From assembly GCA_905193755.1 (NCBI GenBank), contig CAJJPX010000001.1, positions 220,135 through 284,134 on the forward strand: a stretch of 64,000 bases of DNA, given 5' to 3'. The notes beneath the pieces were generated by a model. It was given only the letters and a program-made list of their open reading frames with translations. It was not told where the DNA came from and ran no database searches. The position numbers and the translations under genes were made by a program. Below, piece by piece: positions 26,845 through 34,500 of this stretch. This DNA is from an uncultured Clostridium sp. (GTDB lineage: Bacteria > Bacillota_I > Bacilli_A > RF39 > UBA660). Numbering within the stretch: position 1 is the stretch's first letter; each line of letters begins with the position of its first letter.

Positions 26845-27322
26845 TCATATGATCAACTTTACCCTGTAAATAGTTTTCTAAATCTTCACGACTAAATGGT
26901 TCTAAACTTGCTTCAAAGTATTTACCATCTCCATAAGTAGTCTTTCTAACCACTTTAGAATCTTTAAAATTAAAATAATCAACTACTTCATAAGGTCTTT
27001 TATCCATAATTGAATCATGTAATGGAGTTAATTCACTGCTAACATATACTTTGTTACCAATACTCTTAATAACACCATTTAACCATTTATTTTCGGCTTC
27101 ACTAGCAATAGCCCCATTAAAACCAACTTCACCATTTTCTAATTTTTCAAGTGACATAGTTACCAAATCATAAGAACTACTCTTAGATTCTTTAATATTA
27201 CGTTCACTATCAGTCATTTCTTTAATATGTCTGATAATATCAATATAATAATCTCCTTCTTCATCACTTAAGCCTTTATAACTGAATCTTAATTCATATA
27301 GAATTCTATCTTCATAATTCAT
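26834..27322 (-). CDS. Conserved hypothetical protein
   Basis: A 162-residue, charged cytoplasmic protein that I do not recognise. It has no membrane segment, a helical N-terminal half (NYEDRILYELRFSYKGLSDE) and a beta-rich C-terminal half (GNKVYVSSELTPL, YFNFKDSKVVRKTTYGDGKY). Start set to the ATG at 27322 with GGCGGGG six bases upstream; the TTG at 27328 is less likely. It lies 42 bases beyond the khpA stop. A good terminator lies in between, so it would be read from its own weak promoter or by read-through from rpsP-khpA. Confidence 0.6.
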   Translation of the reverse strand: MNYEDRILYELRFSYKGLSDEEGDYYIDIIRHIKEMTDSERNIKESKSSSYDLVTMSLEKLENGEVGFNGAIASEAENKWLNGVIKSIGNKVYVSSELTPLHDSIMDKRPYEVVDYFNFKDSKVVRKTTYGDGKYFEASLEPFSREDLENYLQGKVDHMRAR

Positions 27323-27339
27323 AAACAACCCCGCCTTTT

Positions 27340-27365
27340 AAAAAAGAAATAGTTTGCCTATTTCT
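27340..27365 (-). terminator. Terminator of rpsP-khpA
   Basis: Stem AGAAATAG / CTATTTCT with a five-base loop and six T on the minus strand, overlapping the khpA stop. Confidence 0.85.
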
Positions 27366-27606
27366 AAAATGAATCTATGTTTACTTTTACTTTTCTACTA
27401 CCTTCATTATAAGCTTTAGCTTGTATTAAAGTTTTAATACTAGTAGCAATTTTACCCTTTTTACCTATTACTCTACCCATATCACTTTCAGATACAAGTA
27501 TTTCAATAGTAGTATCATCTTCACTAGTAAATTCTTGAACTTTAACTAAATCAGGTTCTTTAACTAATTTCTTAACTATTAATTCAGAAAATTCAACTAA
27601 ATTCAT
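27364..27606 (-). CDS. khpA: KH-domain RNA-binding protein KhpA
   Basis: An 80-residue single KH domain protein (YlqC/KhpA). The RNA-binding GxxG loop is seen in GRVIGKKGKIATSIK. It partners with KhpB in RNA-mediated control of cell elongation and division in streptococci and relatives. Its start overlaps the rpsP stop by one base, the classic rpsP-ylqC order. The usual following genes rimM, trmD and rplS are absent here; the transcript ends at a terminator instead. Confidence 0.93.
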   Translation of the reverse strand: MNLVEFSELIVKKLVKEPDLVKVQEFTSEDDTTIEILVSESDMGRVIGKKGKIATSIKTLIQAKAYNEGSRKVKVNIDSF

Positions 27607-27875
27607 TATTTACTATTTTTAGATTTATGGAATTCTTCCATAACACCTACTTCACTTAAAATGTTCTTAGCTGTATCTGTAGGTTGAGCTCCTTCCTTAA
27701 GCCATTTTAAAGCTGCTTCTTTATCTACATTATATTTAGTAGCTTCTAAAGGCATATAAGTTCCTATAGATTCAATAACATTACCATCTCTTTTAGCTCT
27801 AGAATCAGCTACTACAACACGATAGTAAGGTCTTTTCTTAGCTCCCATTCTTTTAAGTCTAATTTTAACTGCCAT
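27606..27875 (-). CDS. rpsP: 30S ribosomal protein S16
   Basis: An 89-residue small-subunit protein. The N-terminus [20 protein letters not shown] is characteristic, followed by [20 protein letters not shown]. The ribosome site GAGGAGGAG is strong, and the start is close to a perfect promoter (27901-27929) whose -35 box is within a large inverted repeat. First gene of a two-gene unit with khpA. Confidence 0.97.
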   Translation of the reverse strand: MAVKIRLKRMGAKKRPYYRVVVADSRAKRDGNVIESIGTYMPLEATKYNVDKEAALKWLKEGAQPTDTAKNILSEVGVMEEFHKSKNSK

Positions 27876-27900
27876 ATCTTTCTCCTCCTCAGTGACTATT

Positions 27901-27929
27901 AATATACACTAAATTAAATAGTATGTCAA
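27901..27929 (-). promoter_or_regulatory. Promoter of rpsP-khpA
   Basis: TTGACA (27924-27929) and TATATT (27901-27906), spacer 17, minus strand; about 25 bases upstream of the rpsP ATG. The -35 box lies within the inverted repeat 27918-27951. Confidence 0.88.
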
Positions 27930-27951
27930 CCTTTTTTGGTTAACATACTAT
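27918..27951. repeat. Inverted repeat overlapping the rpsP -35 box
   Basis: Fourteen-base arms with one mismatch (ATAGTATGTCAACC / GGTTAACATACTAT) around a T6 loop. No gene ends here on either strand, so it is not an obvious terminator of a known gene. It could be an operator or a terminator for transcripts reading toward rpsP. Confidence 0.7.
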
Positions 27952-27976
27952 TTTATTGATTTATTTAAAATTTACT

Positions 27977-28079
27977 TAAAATTAAATTTTATATATTAAA
28001 CCATGATTGATAATTAATTTTTTACATAGAGAAAAGTTAAATTTCCACTATGAAAATCTATCCTAAAATTAAATTTTAT
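27977..28079. repeat. Pair of 16-base direct repeats upstream of rpsP
   Basis: TAAAATTAAATTTTAT occurs exactly at 27977-27992 and 28064-28079, 71 bases apart. The unit is nearly palindromic. The stretch 27952-28100 has no gene; apart from these repeats it is AT-rich with nothing else recognisable. Confidence 0.55.
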
Positions 28080-28083
28080 CCAT

Positions 28084-28112
28084 TTGCATTACTTTTCCAT
28101 ATATATTACTCT
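28084..28112 (+). promoter_or_regulatory. Possible promoter of the toxin-like transcript
   Basis: TTGCAT (28084-28089) and TACTCT (28107-28112), spacer 17, plus strand. It is a weak match, but it would start the RNA at about 28119, exactly at the 5' structured repeat. Confidence 0.35.
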
Positions 28113-28191
28113 ACATGCCGAAGTGCCTGAGGCTAGGTGTCACCAAAGTTATTTTTTCTCTTCAGGGGGGATAATACGGAGGGGATATTGT

Positions 28192-28281
28192 ATGAGTAAA
28201 AAGGATTTTTTGATAGGTATATTACTTGTTATTATTATCTTGTTACTTTTTATAATAATTTTATTAATTTTTTTAAATTAA
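28192..28281 (+). CDS. Small hydrophobic peptide, candidate type I toxin
   Basis: A 29-residue peptide: MSKKDF followed by an almost uninterrupted run of Ile/Leu/Val/Phe to the end (one membrane helix), finishing LLIFLN. The ATG at 28192 has CGGAGGGG at good distance. Together with a convergent small RNA, complementary G/C segments and flanking structured repeats, it looks like a membrane toxin of the Fst/TxpA/BsrG sort. It has no charged C-terminal tail, so it is not a clear member of a known family. A longer frame from a TTG at 28084 would put the untranslated leader in the protein and is not favoured. Confidence 0.6.
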   Translation: MSKKDFLIGILLVIIILLLFIIILLIFLN

Positions 28282-28312
28282 TAAAAACACCTAACTCACT
28301 TTGTAGTTAGGT
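28281..28312 (-). terminator. Terminator of the antisense RNA
   Basis: Eight-base-pair stem ACCTAACT / AGTTAGGT with an eight-base loop. The T-run follows on the minus strand only, so it best ends the convergent minus-strand RNA; it also lies just after the plus-strand peptide stop. Confidence 0.7.
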
Positions 28313-28358
28313 ATTACAACAACGTGATACCTAGCCCACAGGGGGCAGGTGCTTCACT
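28281..28358 (-). ncRNA. Candidate antisense (antitoxin) RNA, about 78 nt
   Basis: Predicted from a promoter at 28365-28394 to the terminator at 28281-28312. Two hairpins: a G+C-rich 5' stem-loop (28323-28356) whose apical part holds CCCCCTG, and the terminator. CCCCCTG is perfectly complementary to CAGGGGG (28163-28169) in the leader of the peptide mRNA, 22 bases before its start codon. The two transcripts also overlap at the terminator. This is the layout of par/Fst-type type I systems. No transcription data; existence is inference. Confidence 0.5.
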
Positions 28359-28364
28359 AATAAT

Positions 28365-28394
28365 AGTCTATCACATTTTAATATATATTGTAAA
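28365..28394 (-). promoter_or_regulatory. Promoter of the antisense RNA
   Basis: TTTACA (28389-28394) and TAGACT (28365-28370) with an extended TGA and an 18-base spacer, minus strand. The predicted start at about 28358 coincides with the edge of the structured repeat. Confidence 0.5.
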
Positions 28395-28402
28395 TAATTT
28401 AT

Positions 28403-28424
28403 AAAAAAGAAGTATACACTTCTT
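28403..28424 (-). terminator. Terminator of the LRR surface protein gene
   Basis: Stem AAGAAGT / ACTTCTT with a four-base loop and six T on the minus strand. Confidence 0.85.
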
Positions 28425-29880
28425 AATTATTCTTCAATGTAAAGTAGCCTGGACTACTAGTGCCTCCATCTATTCTAGCATATGTTTTATCAACAAATGA
28501 ACTATTATATTTAGTACCAGCACCACCTACTAAATTAGGTGAATTTTCAAACATATTATAATCATCAGTTACATTTGTTGTTACAAATTTATCACTTACA
28601 TATATATGCTTTAAATTGCTAGAATCACTAAACATAAATTTCATATCAGTAACTTTGCTTGTATCAAAATTACTTACATCAATCTCATAAACATGGCTTC
28701 TATAAAACATATATTTCATATTAGTAACTTTACTTGTATTAAAATTTTCTAAACCTTTTATTTCAGTAGCATAACTACTTTCAAACATATAACTCATATT
28801 AGTTACATTGCTTGTATCAAAACTACTTACATCTAGTGATTTTGCATGGCAGTAATTACCAAACATAGATGCCATATTAATAACTTTGCTTGTATTAAAT
28901 TTTTCTAAACCTTTTATTTCAACAGCTTGACTATTATTAAACATTTCCTCCATAGTTGTAACATTACTTGTATCAAAATTACTTAAGTCTAAAGTAGTAG
29001 CATTAGAACCACCAAACATATAACTCATATTAGTTACATTGCTTGTATCAAAACTGCTTAAGTCTAATACTTTTGCTTTACTTTGATAAAACATTAAAGA
29101 CATTGATGTAACTGGTTCATTATTTATATATGTACACAATTTAGAAGTTACAGGATTTGTACTTTCTTTATCAGTAAGAAAAACACTCCACCCATTATCA
29201 ATGTTTTGAAGAATTATCATATCATCGTCACTAGTGGCATCATAATTTGGTGCATATTCTTGTTTATATTTATAAGTATATTGTCCATTAACATACTCTG
29301 TTCCTTGTACCATTTCTCCATCAAATGTACAATATATTGGAGTATTTTCTACATATTCATTTATTCCTAAAACTCCAGTAAAGCTTTTACCTTGATTATA
29401 GTTTTGATCAGCATTTGTTTCTTTGAAAGTTATTGTTATATTATATTTATGAGTAATGTTTGGTTCTATTGAAACATTCTCTTTTACTTTAATTCTCTTA
29501 ATTAGTGTACTTGATAAAGATTCACACGTTCCTTCCTCTACTCCATTTGCATTTAACCTCGTACATGTAGCTTCAATTACCATTTCATCTTTAATTATTT
29601 CATTTGCTAATTCTTGCCATACTAAGTTGTATGATGTATTTAAAGTACCAGTATTCTTAACACTTACTTCTTTTGTAATAGTTGCTCCTGGTTTTATGTT
29701 ATTCATTATTATTTCTGGCCCATCAGTATAAGTAAGTTCCAACGTACCTGTTTGAACTACTTGTTCTTTTACATCTTTATTAACTATAGTTGCTGTAAAG
29801 TACGCATAACTAAATCCAACTGTAGCCAAAAATAAAAATACTATTCCTATGCCATATAACATCTTTTTATCTTTATTCAT
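28423..29880 (-). CDS. Surface protein with SipW-cognate-type signal and BspA-like leucine-rich repeats
   Basis: About 485 residues. The N-terminal membrane signal ends ATVGFSYAYFTA, the pattern of SipW-cognate signal peptides (TasA/camelysin class). A TasA-like beta domain follows (TGTLELTYTDGPEI, VKNTGTLNTSYNLVW). The C-terminal half has eight BspA-type (DUF285) repeats of about 22-25 residues of the form NFDTSNVTNMSYMF. Such repeats usually mediate adhesion. No C-terminal sorting signal is visible. Start placed at the ATG at 29880, six bases after AGGTG; a GTG at 29889 overlaps that site. A SipW peptidase is not in the window. Confidence 0.8.
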   Translation of the reverse strand: MNKDKKMLYGIGIVFLFLATVGFSYAYFTATIVNKDVKEQVVQTGTLELTYTDGPEIIMNNIKPGATITKEVSVKNTGTLNTSYNLVWQELANEIIKDEMVIEATCTRLNANGVEEGTCESLSSTLIKRIKVKENVSIEPNITHKYNITITFKETNADQNYNQGKSFTGVLGINEYVENTPIYCTFDGEMVQGTEYVNGQYTYKYKQEYAPNYDATSDDDMIILQNIDNGWSVFLTDKESTNPVTSKLCTYINNEPVTSMSLMFYQSKAKVLDLSSFDTSNVTNMSYMFGGSNATTLDLSNFDTSNVTTMEEMFNNSQAVEIKGLEKFNTSKVINMASMFGNYCHAKSLDVSSFDTSNVTNMSYMFESSYATEIKGLENFNTSKVTNMKYMFYRSHVYEIDVSNFDTSKVTDMKFMFSDSSNLKHIYVSDKFVTTNVTDDYNMFENSPNLVGGAGTKYNSSFVDKTYARIDGGTSSPGYFTLKNN

Positions 29881-29906
29881 ATCATTCACCTATTCTAATT
29901 ATAGAG

Positions 29907-29931
29907 CAAAAAAGATACTATTTCTAGTATC
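29907..29931 (-). terminator. Terminator with GAAA tetraloop
   Basis: Seven-base-pair stem GATACTA / TAGTATC around GAAA with six T on the minus strand; it includes the stop of the HAD gene. The 12-mer ACTAGAAATAGT recurs in terminators at 58482 and 62514. Confidence 0.88.
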
Positions 29932-30514
29932 AATTCTTATTCTTAAATTTATATCCTTTAGTATAAGGTATTAACTTATTACCTTCAACTACATAAGCAG
30001 TTTTAGCAACTTCTAATATTGGTAAATCACTTTCGCTATCACTATAAGAAGTAACAATTTGAGCATTTGGTATAACAAGAGCTAATCTTTTTAACTTTTC
30101 TTGTCCTTTACAATTTCTACCTATTATATTGCCATCTTTATCAGTTCTAGTAGCTATTATATATCTAATACCAAGTTTCCTACAAAATGGAATAATCCAT
30201 AATTCATAAGAAGCACTTATTACAATATCATAATCACTCTTTCTAGATAAATACCAAGGTTTTATATTCTTCATATGTGAATTAACAAATCCTTCAATAT
30301 ACTTATCTAAATCATCTATTTGAAATAAAAATGACAACATAGCTTCTTTAACTCTTTCAAAAGATATCATACCTCTTTTATATTCTTTTTCTAACATCTT
30401 TGTTCTCTTTAAAGCCTTCATAACTTTAAAAGGATGCCTTTTAAAAGAATAAAGTAATATATCTCTATTAGTGTCACCATTATATATTGTATTATCAAAA
30501 TCATATATATTCAT
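29930..30514 (-). CDS. HAD-IB family phosphatase
   Basis: A 194-residue cytoplasmic phosphatase of the HAD-IB (SerB-like) subfamily. Motif I YDFDNTIYNGDT, helical cap (about 20-90), motif II VISASYEL, Lys in GQEKLKRL, and motif IV YSDSESDLPILE. Length and cap match the IB branch that includes phosphoserine and lyso-lipid phosphatases. It lies between a surface protein and a TagF-like enzyme, so a role in envelope polymer or lipid-phosphate metabolism is possible but not shown. The start is the ATG at 30514 with GGTG upstream. Confidence 0.85.
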   Translation of the reverse strand: MNIYDFDNTIYNGDTNRDILLYSFKRHPFKVMKALKRTKMLEKEYKRGMISFERVKEAMLSFLFQIDDLDKYIEGFVNSHMKNIKPWYLSRKSDYDIVISASYELWIIPFCRKLGIRYIIATRTDKDGNIIGRNCKGQEKLKRLALVIPNAQIVTSYSDSESDLPILEVAKTAYVVEGNKLIPYTKGYKFKNKN

Positions 30515-30616
30515 CTTATCACCTAATTTATTTTATCAAATTTTACATAAAAAATAAATCTATTTATATTATTTTAAAACAATAGTAAATTAACATTTTA
30601 TTAACAACTAGTTTAC

Positions 30617-30642
30617 AAAAAAAGAAAGAACTAGTCTTTCTT
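30617..30642 (-). terminator. Terminator of the GT2/TagF fusion gene
   Basis: Stem AAGAAAGA / TCTTTCTT with a five-base loop and seven T on the minus strand. Confidence 0.82.
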
Positions 30643-33288
30643 AATTATTTCATCATATATTCTATCACATTGATTATTATCATAATATAAGAAGAAATCT
30701 TTACTACGCATTTGATATTTCTTTTCATCAAATCCATTATTTTTAAGTATTATTTCTAATCTATTAAGTAACTTATCAGAAGTTTCACAGAATTCTCCAA
30801 AACCTTCTTCAAATGGTAAATCTATTTCTCTATAAATATTAAGACCAGCCTTAAACATATCATAATCAGGAAAGAAATAAACTACTGCTCTTTTTAAATA
30901 TACAAAATCGAATACAAAACTTGAATAATCAGTAATAAATACTTTATAATCATCATTATTATAATTACCAGTACCTAAAATAACATTATCATTATCTATT
31001 TTATAATGATGCTCATATCTTTTAAATATTGGATGTAATTTAAAATCTAAAATATAATTATATTTCTTTAATAATTTCTTTAATTCTGGACTATTTAAGA
31101 ATTTTTGAGTTTCTTTATAGAAAGATGAATTTAAAAATAATTCATCATTATTCACCCATTCATTACCTTGTTTACCTATTAAGTAATTTCTCCATGAAGG
31201 AGCAAATAATATAACATTTTTAGCTTTTTTATCTTGATCAACATAATCATATCTAGGCATACCTGATTCAATTAAATTATGTTTTGCGAATGAATAATTC
31301 TTCATTAAATTATTTTTTTCAAATGATGTTGACACTACTTCTTTATCTATCAATAATCTATCTATAGAATATTTCCATGGCATATGAGCATGTAATACTC
31401 CATGTTGTAAATATATAATTTCTGGATTCTTACTAATATCTATATAATTTAAAAATGATTTTTTAGTATATGGAGAACAGTTATTTTGTTCTACATATGC
31501 AGTTATTACTTTATTAGCATATAAATAATAGAATTTATGTTTTATAGAATTAAATTTAATTAAATGTTTTCTTTGTTTTCTATTAAATAATTCTTTAATA
31601 TCATTTTTATTATGAGTAGTAACAAAATATCTTTTAACTCCATCATTCTTTTCTAAATCATGTATAAATTGATAGTAACCATTATCTTTTTTTACACCTT
31701 TACAATCATAATATAACCATACTTCTTTTTTAATATAAAACATTTTAGCTATTAGTCTAGTAAGCCATCTTTTCTTATCATTAATAAAGTATTTTATTTC
31801 TAAACATTTATTATATTTATTAGTCTCTTTTTTAGAAGTCTTTGATATATATATAGCATTTCCATCTGTTATATACTTATATCCGTAACGATGATATTCA
31901 TATCTTAATAAATCATCACTAAATATTGTTTTATCTTCAAAATAGAATTTTGTATCTAATAATGATGATCCAGTCTTAACTTTAAATTCTATTTTAGGAG
32001 AATCTTTAATACTTAAATCTATTTCAAATAAATATGTTTTAGTAAATTTTTCTTTTCCTTTTAAATAATCAAAAGAAGAATCCCTTAGTTCAATCTTTTT
32101 ATTAACACGTTTATTTGATATATATAGATAAAGTTCTGGTTTATCAACTAAAATAAATATTGGAGATTTTATATATGCTCTTATCTTAATTTTATCATCT
32201 ATTATTTTCATTGTTAAGAAATGTACTTCTGCATTAGAAGAAGCATATACTAATTGATTATTATTTAGTATTCCAATGTTACTTGTATTATCTCCTTCGA
32301 TTGGTGTTAGTTTAGTACTATTTTTTAAATTCAAATAATACATTTTATAGTATGAATCTATAAGTGGATGGTTCATAATAACATAATCATCACACATATT
32401 TAATAGTTTTAATATTCTTCCAAATTCTTGTTCATATTTTTTACCTTCATATTGATAAGGTTTTAAAATATCCTTATTGTTTTTCCATATTATATCATTC
32501 AAGAATAAAGCTTGGTAATATCTTGGAACTTTTTCATTAAATGATGTAAATGTGTCTTCCCAGAATTTAGTAGTAGCATCAAATAAATAATATGCATGAA
32601 AATAACTTTGTGTTACGCTATTAGGTCTCTGTAAGTATAAATATTCTGCTTCATCTACATAACCTATTTTCATTTTAGAACGAATAACATCCATACTATA
32701 TTTTTGATCTTCATGGTTTAATATATTATTATCAAAAAGATGCGTTTTATTACCTAAGTTTTTAACAATATAATTAATAGTTGTAACACTAGCAAATATA
32801 TTATTATTATTTTCTAAATCATATACACCAGTGTCTGTTAAATAATCATATCTATAATGTAAATTTTTACTCTTAACACCATTTTTAACAGGTATTATTT
32901 TATATTCAACTAAATCAACTTCATCATAATGTTTATCAAAGAAACTAGTTAATTTTTCTAAAGCAACTTCATTAAGTGTATCATCAGAATCTAAAAAGCA
33001 TAAATACTTTCCAGATGAATTTTTTATTCCATTATTTCTAGCAGTTACAGCACCACTATTTTCTTGAACTATATATTTTACATTATCAGGATACATACTT
33101 TGATACTTCTTACAAATTTCATCACTATTATCTGTAGAACCATCGTTTATCAACACAAGTTCAATATTCTTACTAAAATCTAATGTTTGATTTAATAAAC
33201 TTTGTATACTTGTTTCAACATAATCGTAAACATTATACACTGGCATTATAACACTTACTAAATATTTATATTTTACTTTATTACTCAT
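30631..33288 (-). CDS. Fusion of GT2 glycosyltransferase and CDP-glycerol/ribitol glycerophosphotransferase
   Basis: An 885-residue cytoplasmic/membrane-associated enzyme with two catalytic parts. N-terminal GT-A glycosyltransferase family 2: VSVIMPVYNVYDYVETSI, NDGSTDNSDE and the DSDDT metal motif (about 8-105). The C-terminal 400 residues are TagF/TarL-like: YLQHGVLHAHMPWKYS, ESGMPRYDYV, FAPSWRNYLIG, KLHPIF and FITDYSSFVFDFVYLKR with the catalytic His and Asp-Tyr-Ser-Ser. Such fusions add sugar and polyol-phosphate units to teichoic acid-type polymers. It has its own promoter (33330-33358) and AGGAGG-like site. Confidence 0.88.
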   Translation of the reverse strand: MSNKVKYKYLVSVIMPVYNVYDYVETSIQSLLNQTLDFSKNIELVLINDGSTDNSDEICKKYQSMYPDNVKYIVQENSGAVTARNNGIKNSSGKYLCFLDSDDTLNEVALEKLTSFFDKHYDEVDLVEYKIIPVKNGVKSKNLHYRYDYLTDTGVYDLENNNNIFASVTTINYIVKNLGNKTHLFDNNILNHEDQKYSMDVIRSKMKIGYVDEAEYLYLQRPNSVTQSYFHAYYLFDATTKFWEDTFTSFNEKVPRYYQALFLNDIIWKNNKDILKPYQYEGKKYEQEFGRILKLLNMCDDYVIMNHPLIDSYYKMYYLNLKNSTKLTPIEGDNTSNIGILNNNQLVYASSNAEVHFLTMKIIDDKIKIRAYIKSPIFILVDKPELYLYISNKRVNKKIELRDSSFDYLKGKEKFTKTYLFEIDLSIKDSPKIEFKVKTGSSLLDTKFYFEDKTIFSDDLLRYEYHRYGYKYITDGNAIYISKTSKKETNKYNKCLEIKYFINDKKRWLTRLIAKMFYIKKEVWLYYDCKGVKKDNGYYQFIHDLEKNDGVKRYFVTTHNKNDIKELFNRKQRKHLIKFNSIKHKFYYLYANKVITAYVEQNNCSPYTKKSFLNYIDISKNPEIIYLQHGVLHAHMPWKYSIDRLLIDKEVVSTSFEKNNLMKNYSFAKHNLIESGMPRYDYVDQDKKAKNVILFAPSWRNYLIGKQGNEWVNNDELFLNSSFYKETQKFLNSPELKKLLKKYNYILDFKLHPIFKRYEHHYKIDNDNVILGTGNYNNDDYKVFITDYSSFVFDFVYLKRAVVYFFPDYDMFKAGLNIYREIDLPFEEGFGEFCETSDKLLNRLEIILKNNGFDEKKYQMRSKDFFLYYDNNQCDRIYDEIIKKD

Positions 33289-33329
33289 CTAAAACCTCCA
33301 TATTATTAATTAATCACCATACAAAGTTT

Positions 33330-33358
33330 ATTATAACAAATATAATCTATCTTATCAA
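33330..33358 (-). promoter_or_regulatory. Promoter of the GT2/TagF fusion
   Basis: TTGATA (33353-33358) and TATAAT (33330-33335), spacer 17, minus strand. Divergent from the promoter at 33420. Confidence 0.82.
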
Positions 33359-33419
33359 AAATTAATGTAAAGTTTACACTTAAAAAATTATAGTAAATAA
33401 ATGATTGATTATACACTAG

Positions 33420-33448
33420 TTTACAATCATAATACGCTTTGCTATAAT
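33420..33448 (+). promoter_or_regulatory. Promoter of the two small paralogous genes
   Basis: TTTACA (33420-33425) and TATAAT (33443-33448), spacer 17, plus strand; 23 bases before the first ATG with AGGAG. Confidence 0.85.
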
Positions 33449-33470
33449 ATGAGGATACAAAGGAGAAGAT

Positions 33471-34023
33471 ATGAAAAAAACAACTAAGTATTATTTAGTA
33501 CGTATTCAAGATAATGCTATTTACTATAATGGTAAAAAATTAATAGAATTATTAAGTGAACAACTTCCCTTTTTATAAAAAAGAATGTGAAAGAATAGAA
33601 GTTATATATAGTGGAAGTATGTTTGAACCTCTAGATGAGAAAAAATTAGCTAAACATAATGAAATGACTCAAGTAATATATGATATATCATTAATACCTT
33701 ATTATCTTGCTTGTACTGGAAATGACATTGAAGTAACTGAACTAGTAACTGGTGAAAAATTAACTTCAGAATACCCTTCAGGTTTAGGTGTAAGAGAAGT
33801 TTCTAAAGAAAAATTTGATAACTATATTCATCAAAATAATTACTCTTTAAAAGCTAGAAATTATTTTAAAGAAATAACTAAGGAAAAAGTAAAAGAACCA
33901 GTCAAAGAAGAACCAGAAGATATATATAATGGAACTGCATACTTAAGTGGTGAATTAAATGGTAAACCATACGAAGGAAGTTTTACTGGAACATTAAAAT
34001 TAAAAAGAAAAGATAGAGTTTAA
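33471..34023 (+). pseudogene. Small protein gene with a frameshift near codon 34
   Basis: The ATG at 33471 has AAGGAG and a perfect promoter. Its frame reads MKKTTKYYLVRIQDNAIYYN and runs to a stop at 33576. The next frame, open from about 33556, continues PFYKKECERIEVIYSGSMFEP and ends at 34023. Together they align end to end with the intact paralogue at 34032, so one gene (about 183 residues) is split by a one-base shift in the run CCCTTTTT at 33567-33574. It may be a real mutation, a sequencing error in the T5 run, or +1 frameshifting at CCC-T. The protein has no recognised domain; its C-terminus is GELNGKPYEGSFTGTLKLKR. Confidence 0.75.
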
Positions 34024-34031
34024 GGAGAACT

Positions 34032-34475
34032 ATGATGAAATATTATATTGTACCTATAACAGAAAAACGAGCATTCTATAAAGGAAAATCATTATACGAA
34101 TTATTAAAGGAAACATATCCAGAACTTGGACAAAGAGAAGATCAAAGAATCGAAATAGTACTATCACACAACATGTTTGAAGAAGATACTGAAGTAGATA
34201 AAATGTTAATTGAACACAACAACACTACTCATGCATTATACGAATCTAACAGTTTACCTCCATGGATAATACTAAAGGAAACTGAAAAAGGAATACATGA
34301 ATATATAACACATGAACCATTAAAAGCTAAAACAAATGGATTTATAAAAAGATATGCAATAACTCAAGGATATATAAATGAATATATCAAAGATAGTGAT
34401 TATGAAAATAAAGTTAGAACTTACTTTAAAAAGATAAAATCTAAAAAAGGTCCAACTCTTACATTAAAAAAATAA
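34032..34475 (+). CDS. Hypothetical protein, paralogue of the preceding frameshifted gene
   Basis: A 147-residue charged cytoplasmic protein with no recognised domain. Shared with the upstream gene: the start (M-x-K-Y-Y-x-V-P/R-I), Y-Y/F-G-K-x-L-x-E-L-L, RIE(V/I), the segment around NMFE...H-N-x-T-x-A-L-Y, and a basic end (KVRTYFKKIKSKK). AAGGAG stands 4 or 7 bases before two adjacent ATGs (34032, 34035); the second has the better spacing. Eight bases after the first gene, so co-transcribed. The pair sits between teichoic acid genes on the other strand; no functional link is evident. Confidence 0.62.
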   Translation: MMKYYIVPITEKRAFYKGKSLYELLKETYPELGQREDQRIEIVLSHNMFEEDTEVDKMLIEHNNTTHALYESNSLPPWIILKETEKGIHEYITHEPLKAKTNGFIKRYAITQGYINEYIKDSDYENKVRTYFKKIKSKKGPTLTLKK

Positions 34476-34500
34476 CTTAATTTTCTTAAGTTATTTTTAT
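34464..34500. terminator. Bidirectional terminator between convergent genes
   Basis: Ten-base-pair stem AATAACTTAA / TTAAGTTATT with T-rich tails on both strands, ending the small plus-strand unit and tagH. Confidence 0.85.

Larger units (their letters stand above)
28120..28357. repeat. Inverted repeat flanking the small hydrophobic gene
   Basis: Left copy at 28120-28143 (core GGCTAGGTGTCAC) and right copy at 28321-28357, whose reverse complement reads GGCTAGGTATCAC (12 of 13 identical). Both also share GAAG..CCTG. Each copy can itself fold as a hairpin. The two copies sit at the predicted 5' ends of convergent transcripts. Confidence 0.7.

Noticed and set aside
28120..28143. tRNA or known metabolite riboswitch at the G/C-rich repeat
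   Set aside because: No cloverleaf or CCA end, and no match to a riboswitch core; the downstream frame is not a transporter or enzyme.
28084..28281. Longer 65-codon start for the small hydrophobic peptide
   Set aside because: It begins at a TTG without a ribosome site and would translate the structured leader; the ATG at 28192 has a strong site.
28120..28357. Inverted repeats as the ends of a mobile element (MITE)
   Set aside because: No target-site duplication is visible, the repeats are imperfect and each coincides with a predicted transcript 5' end.
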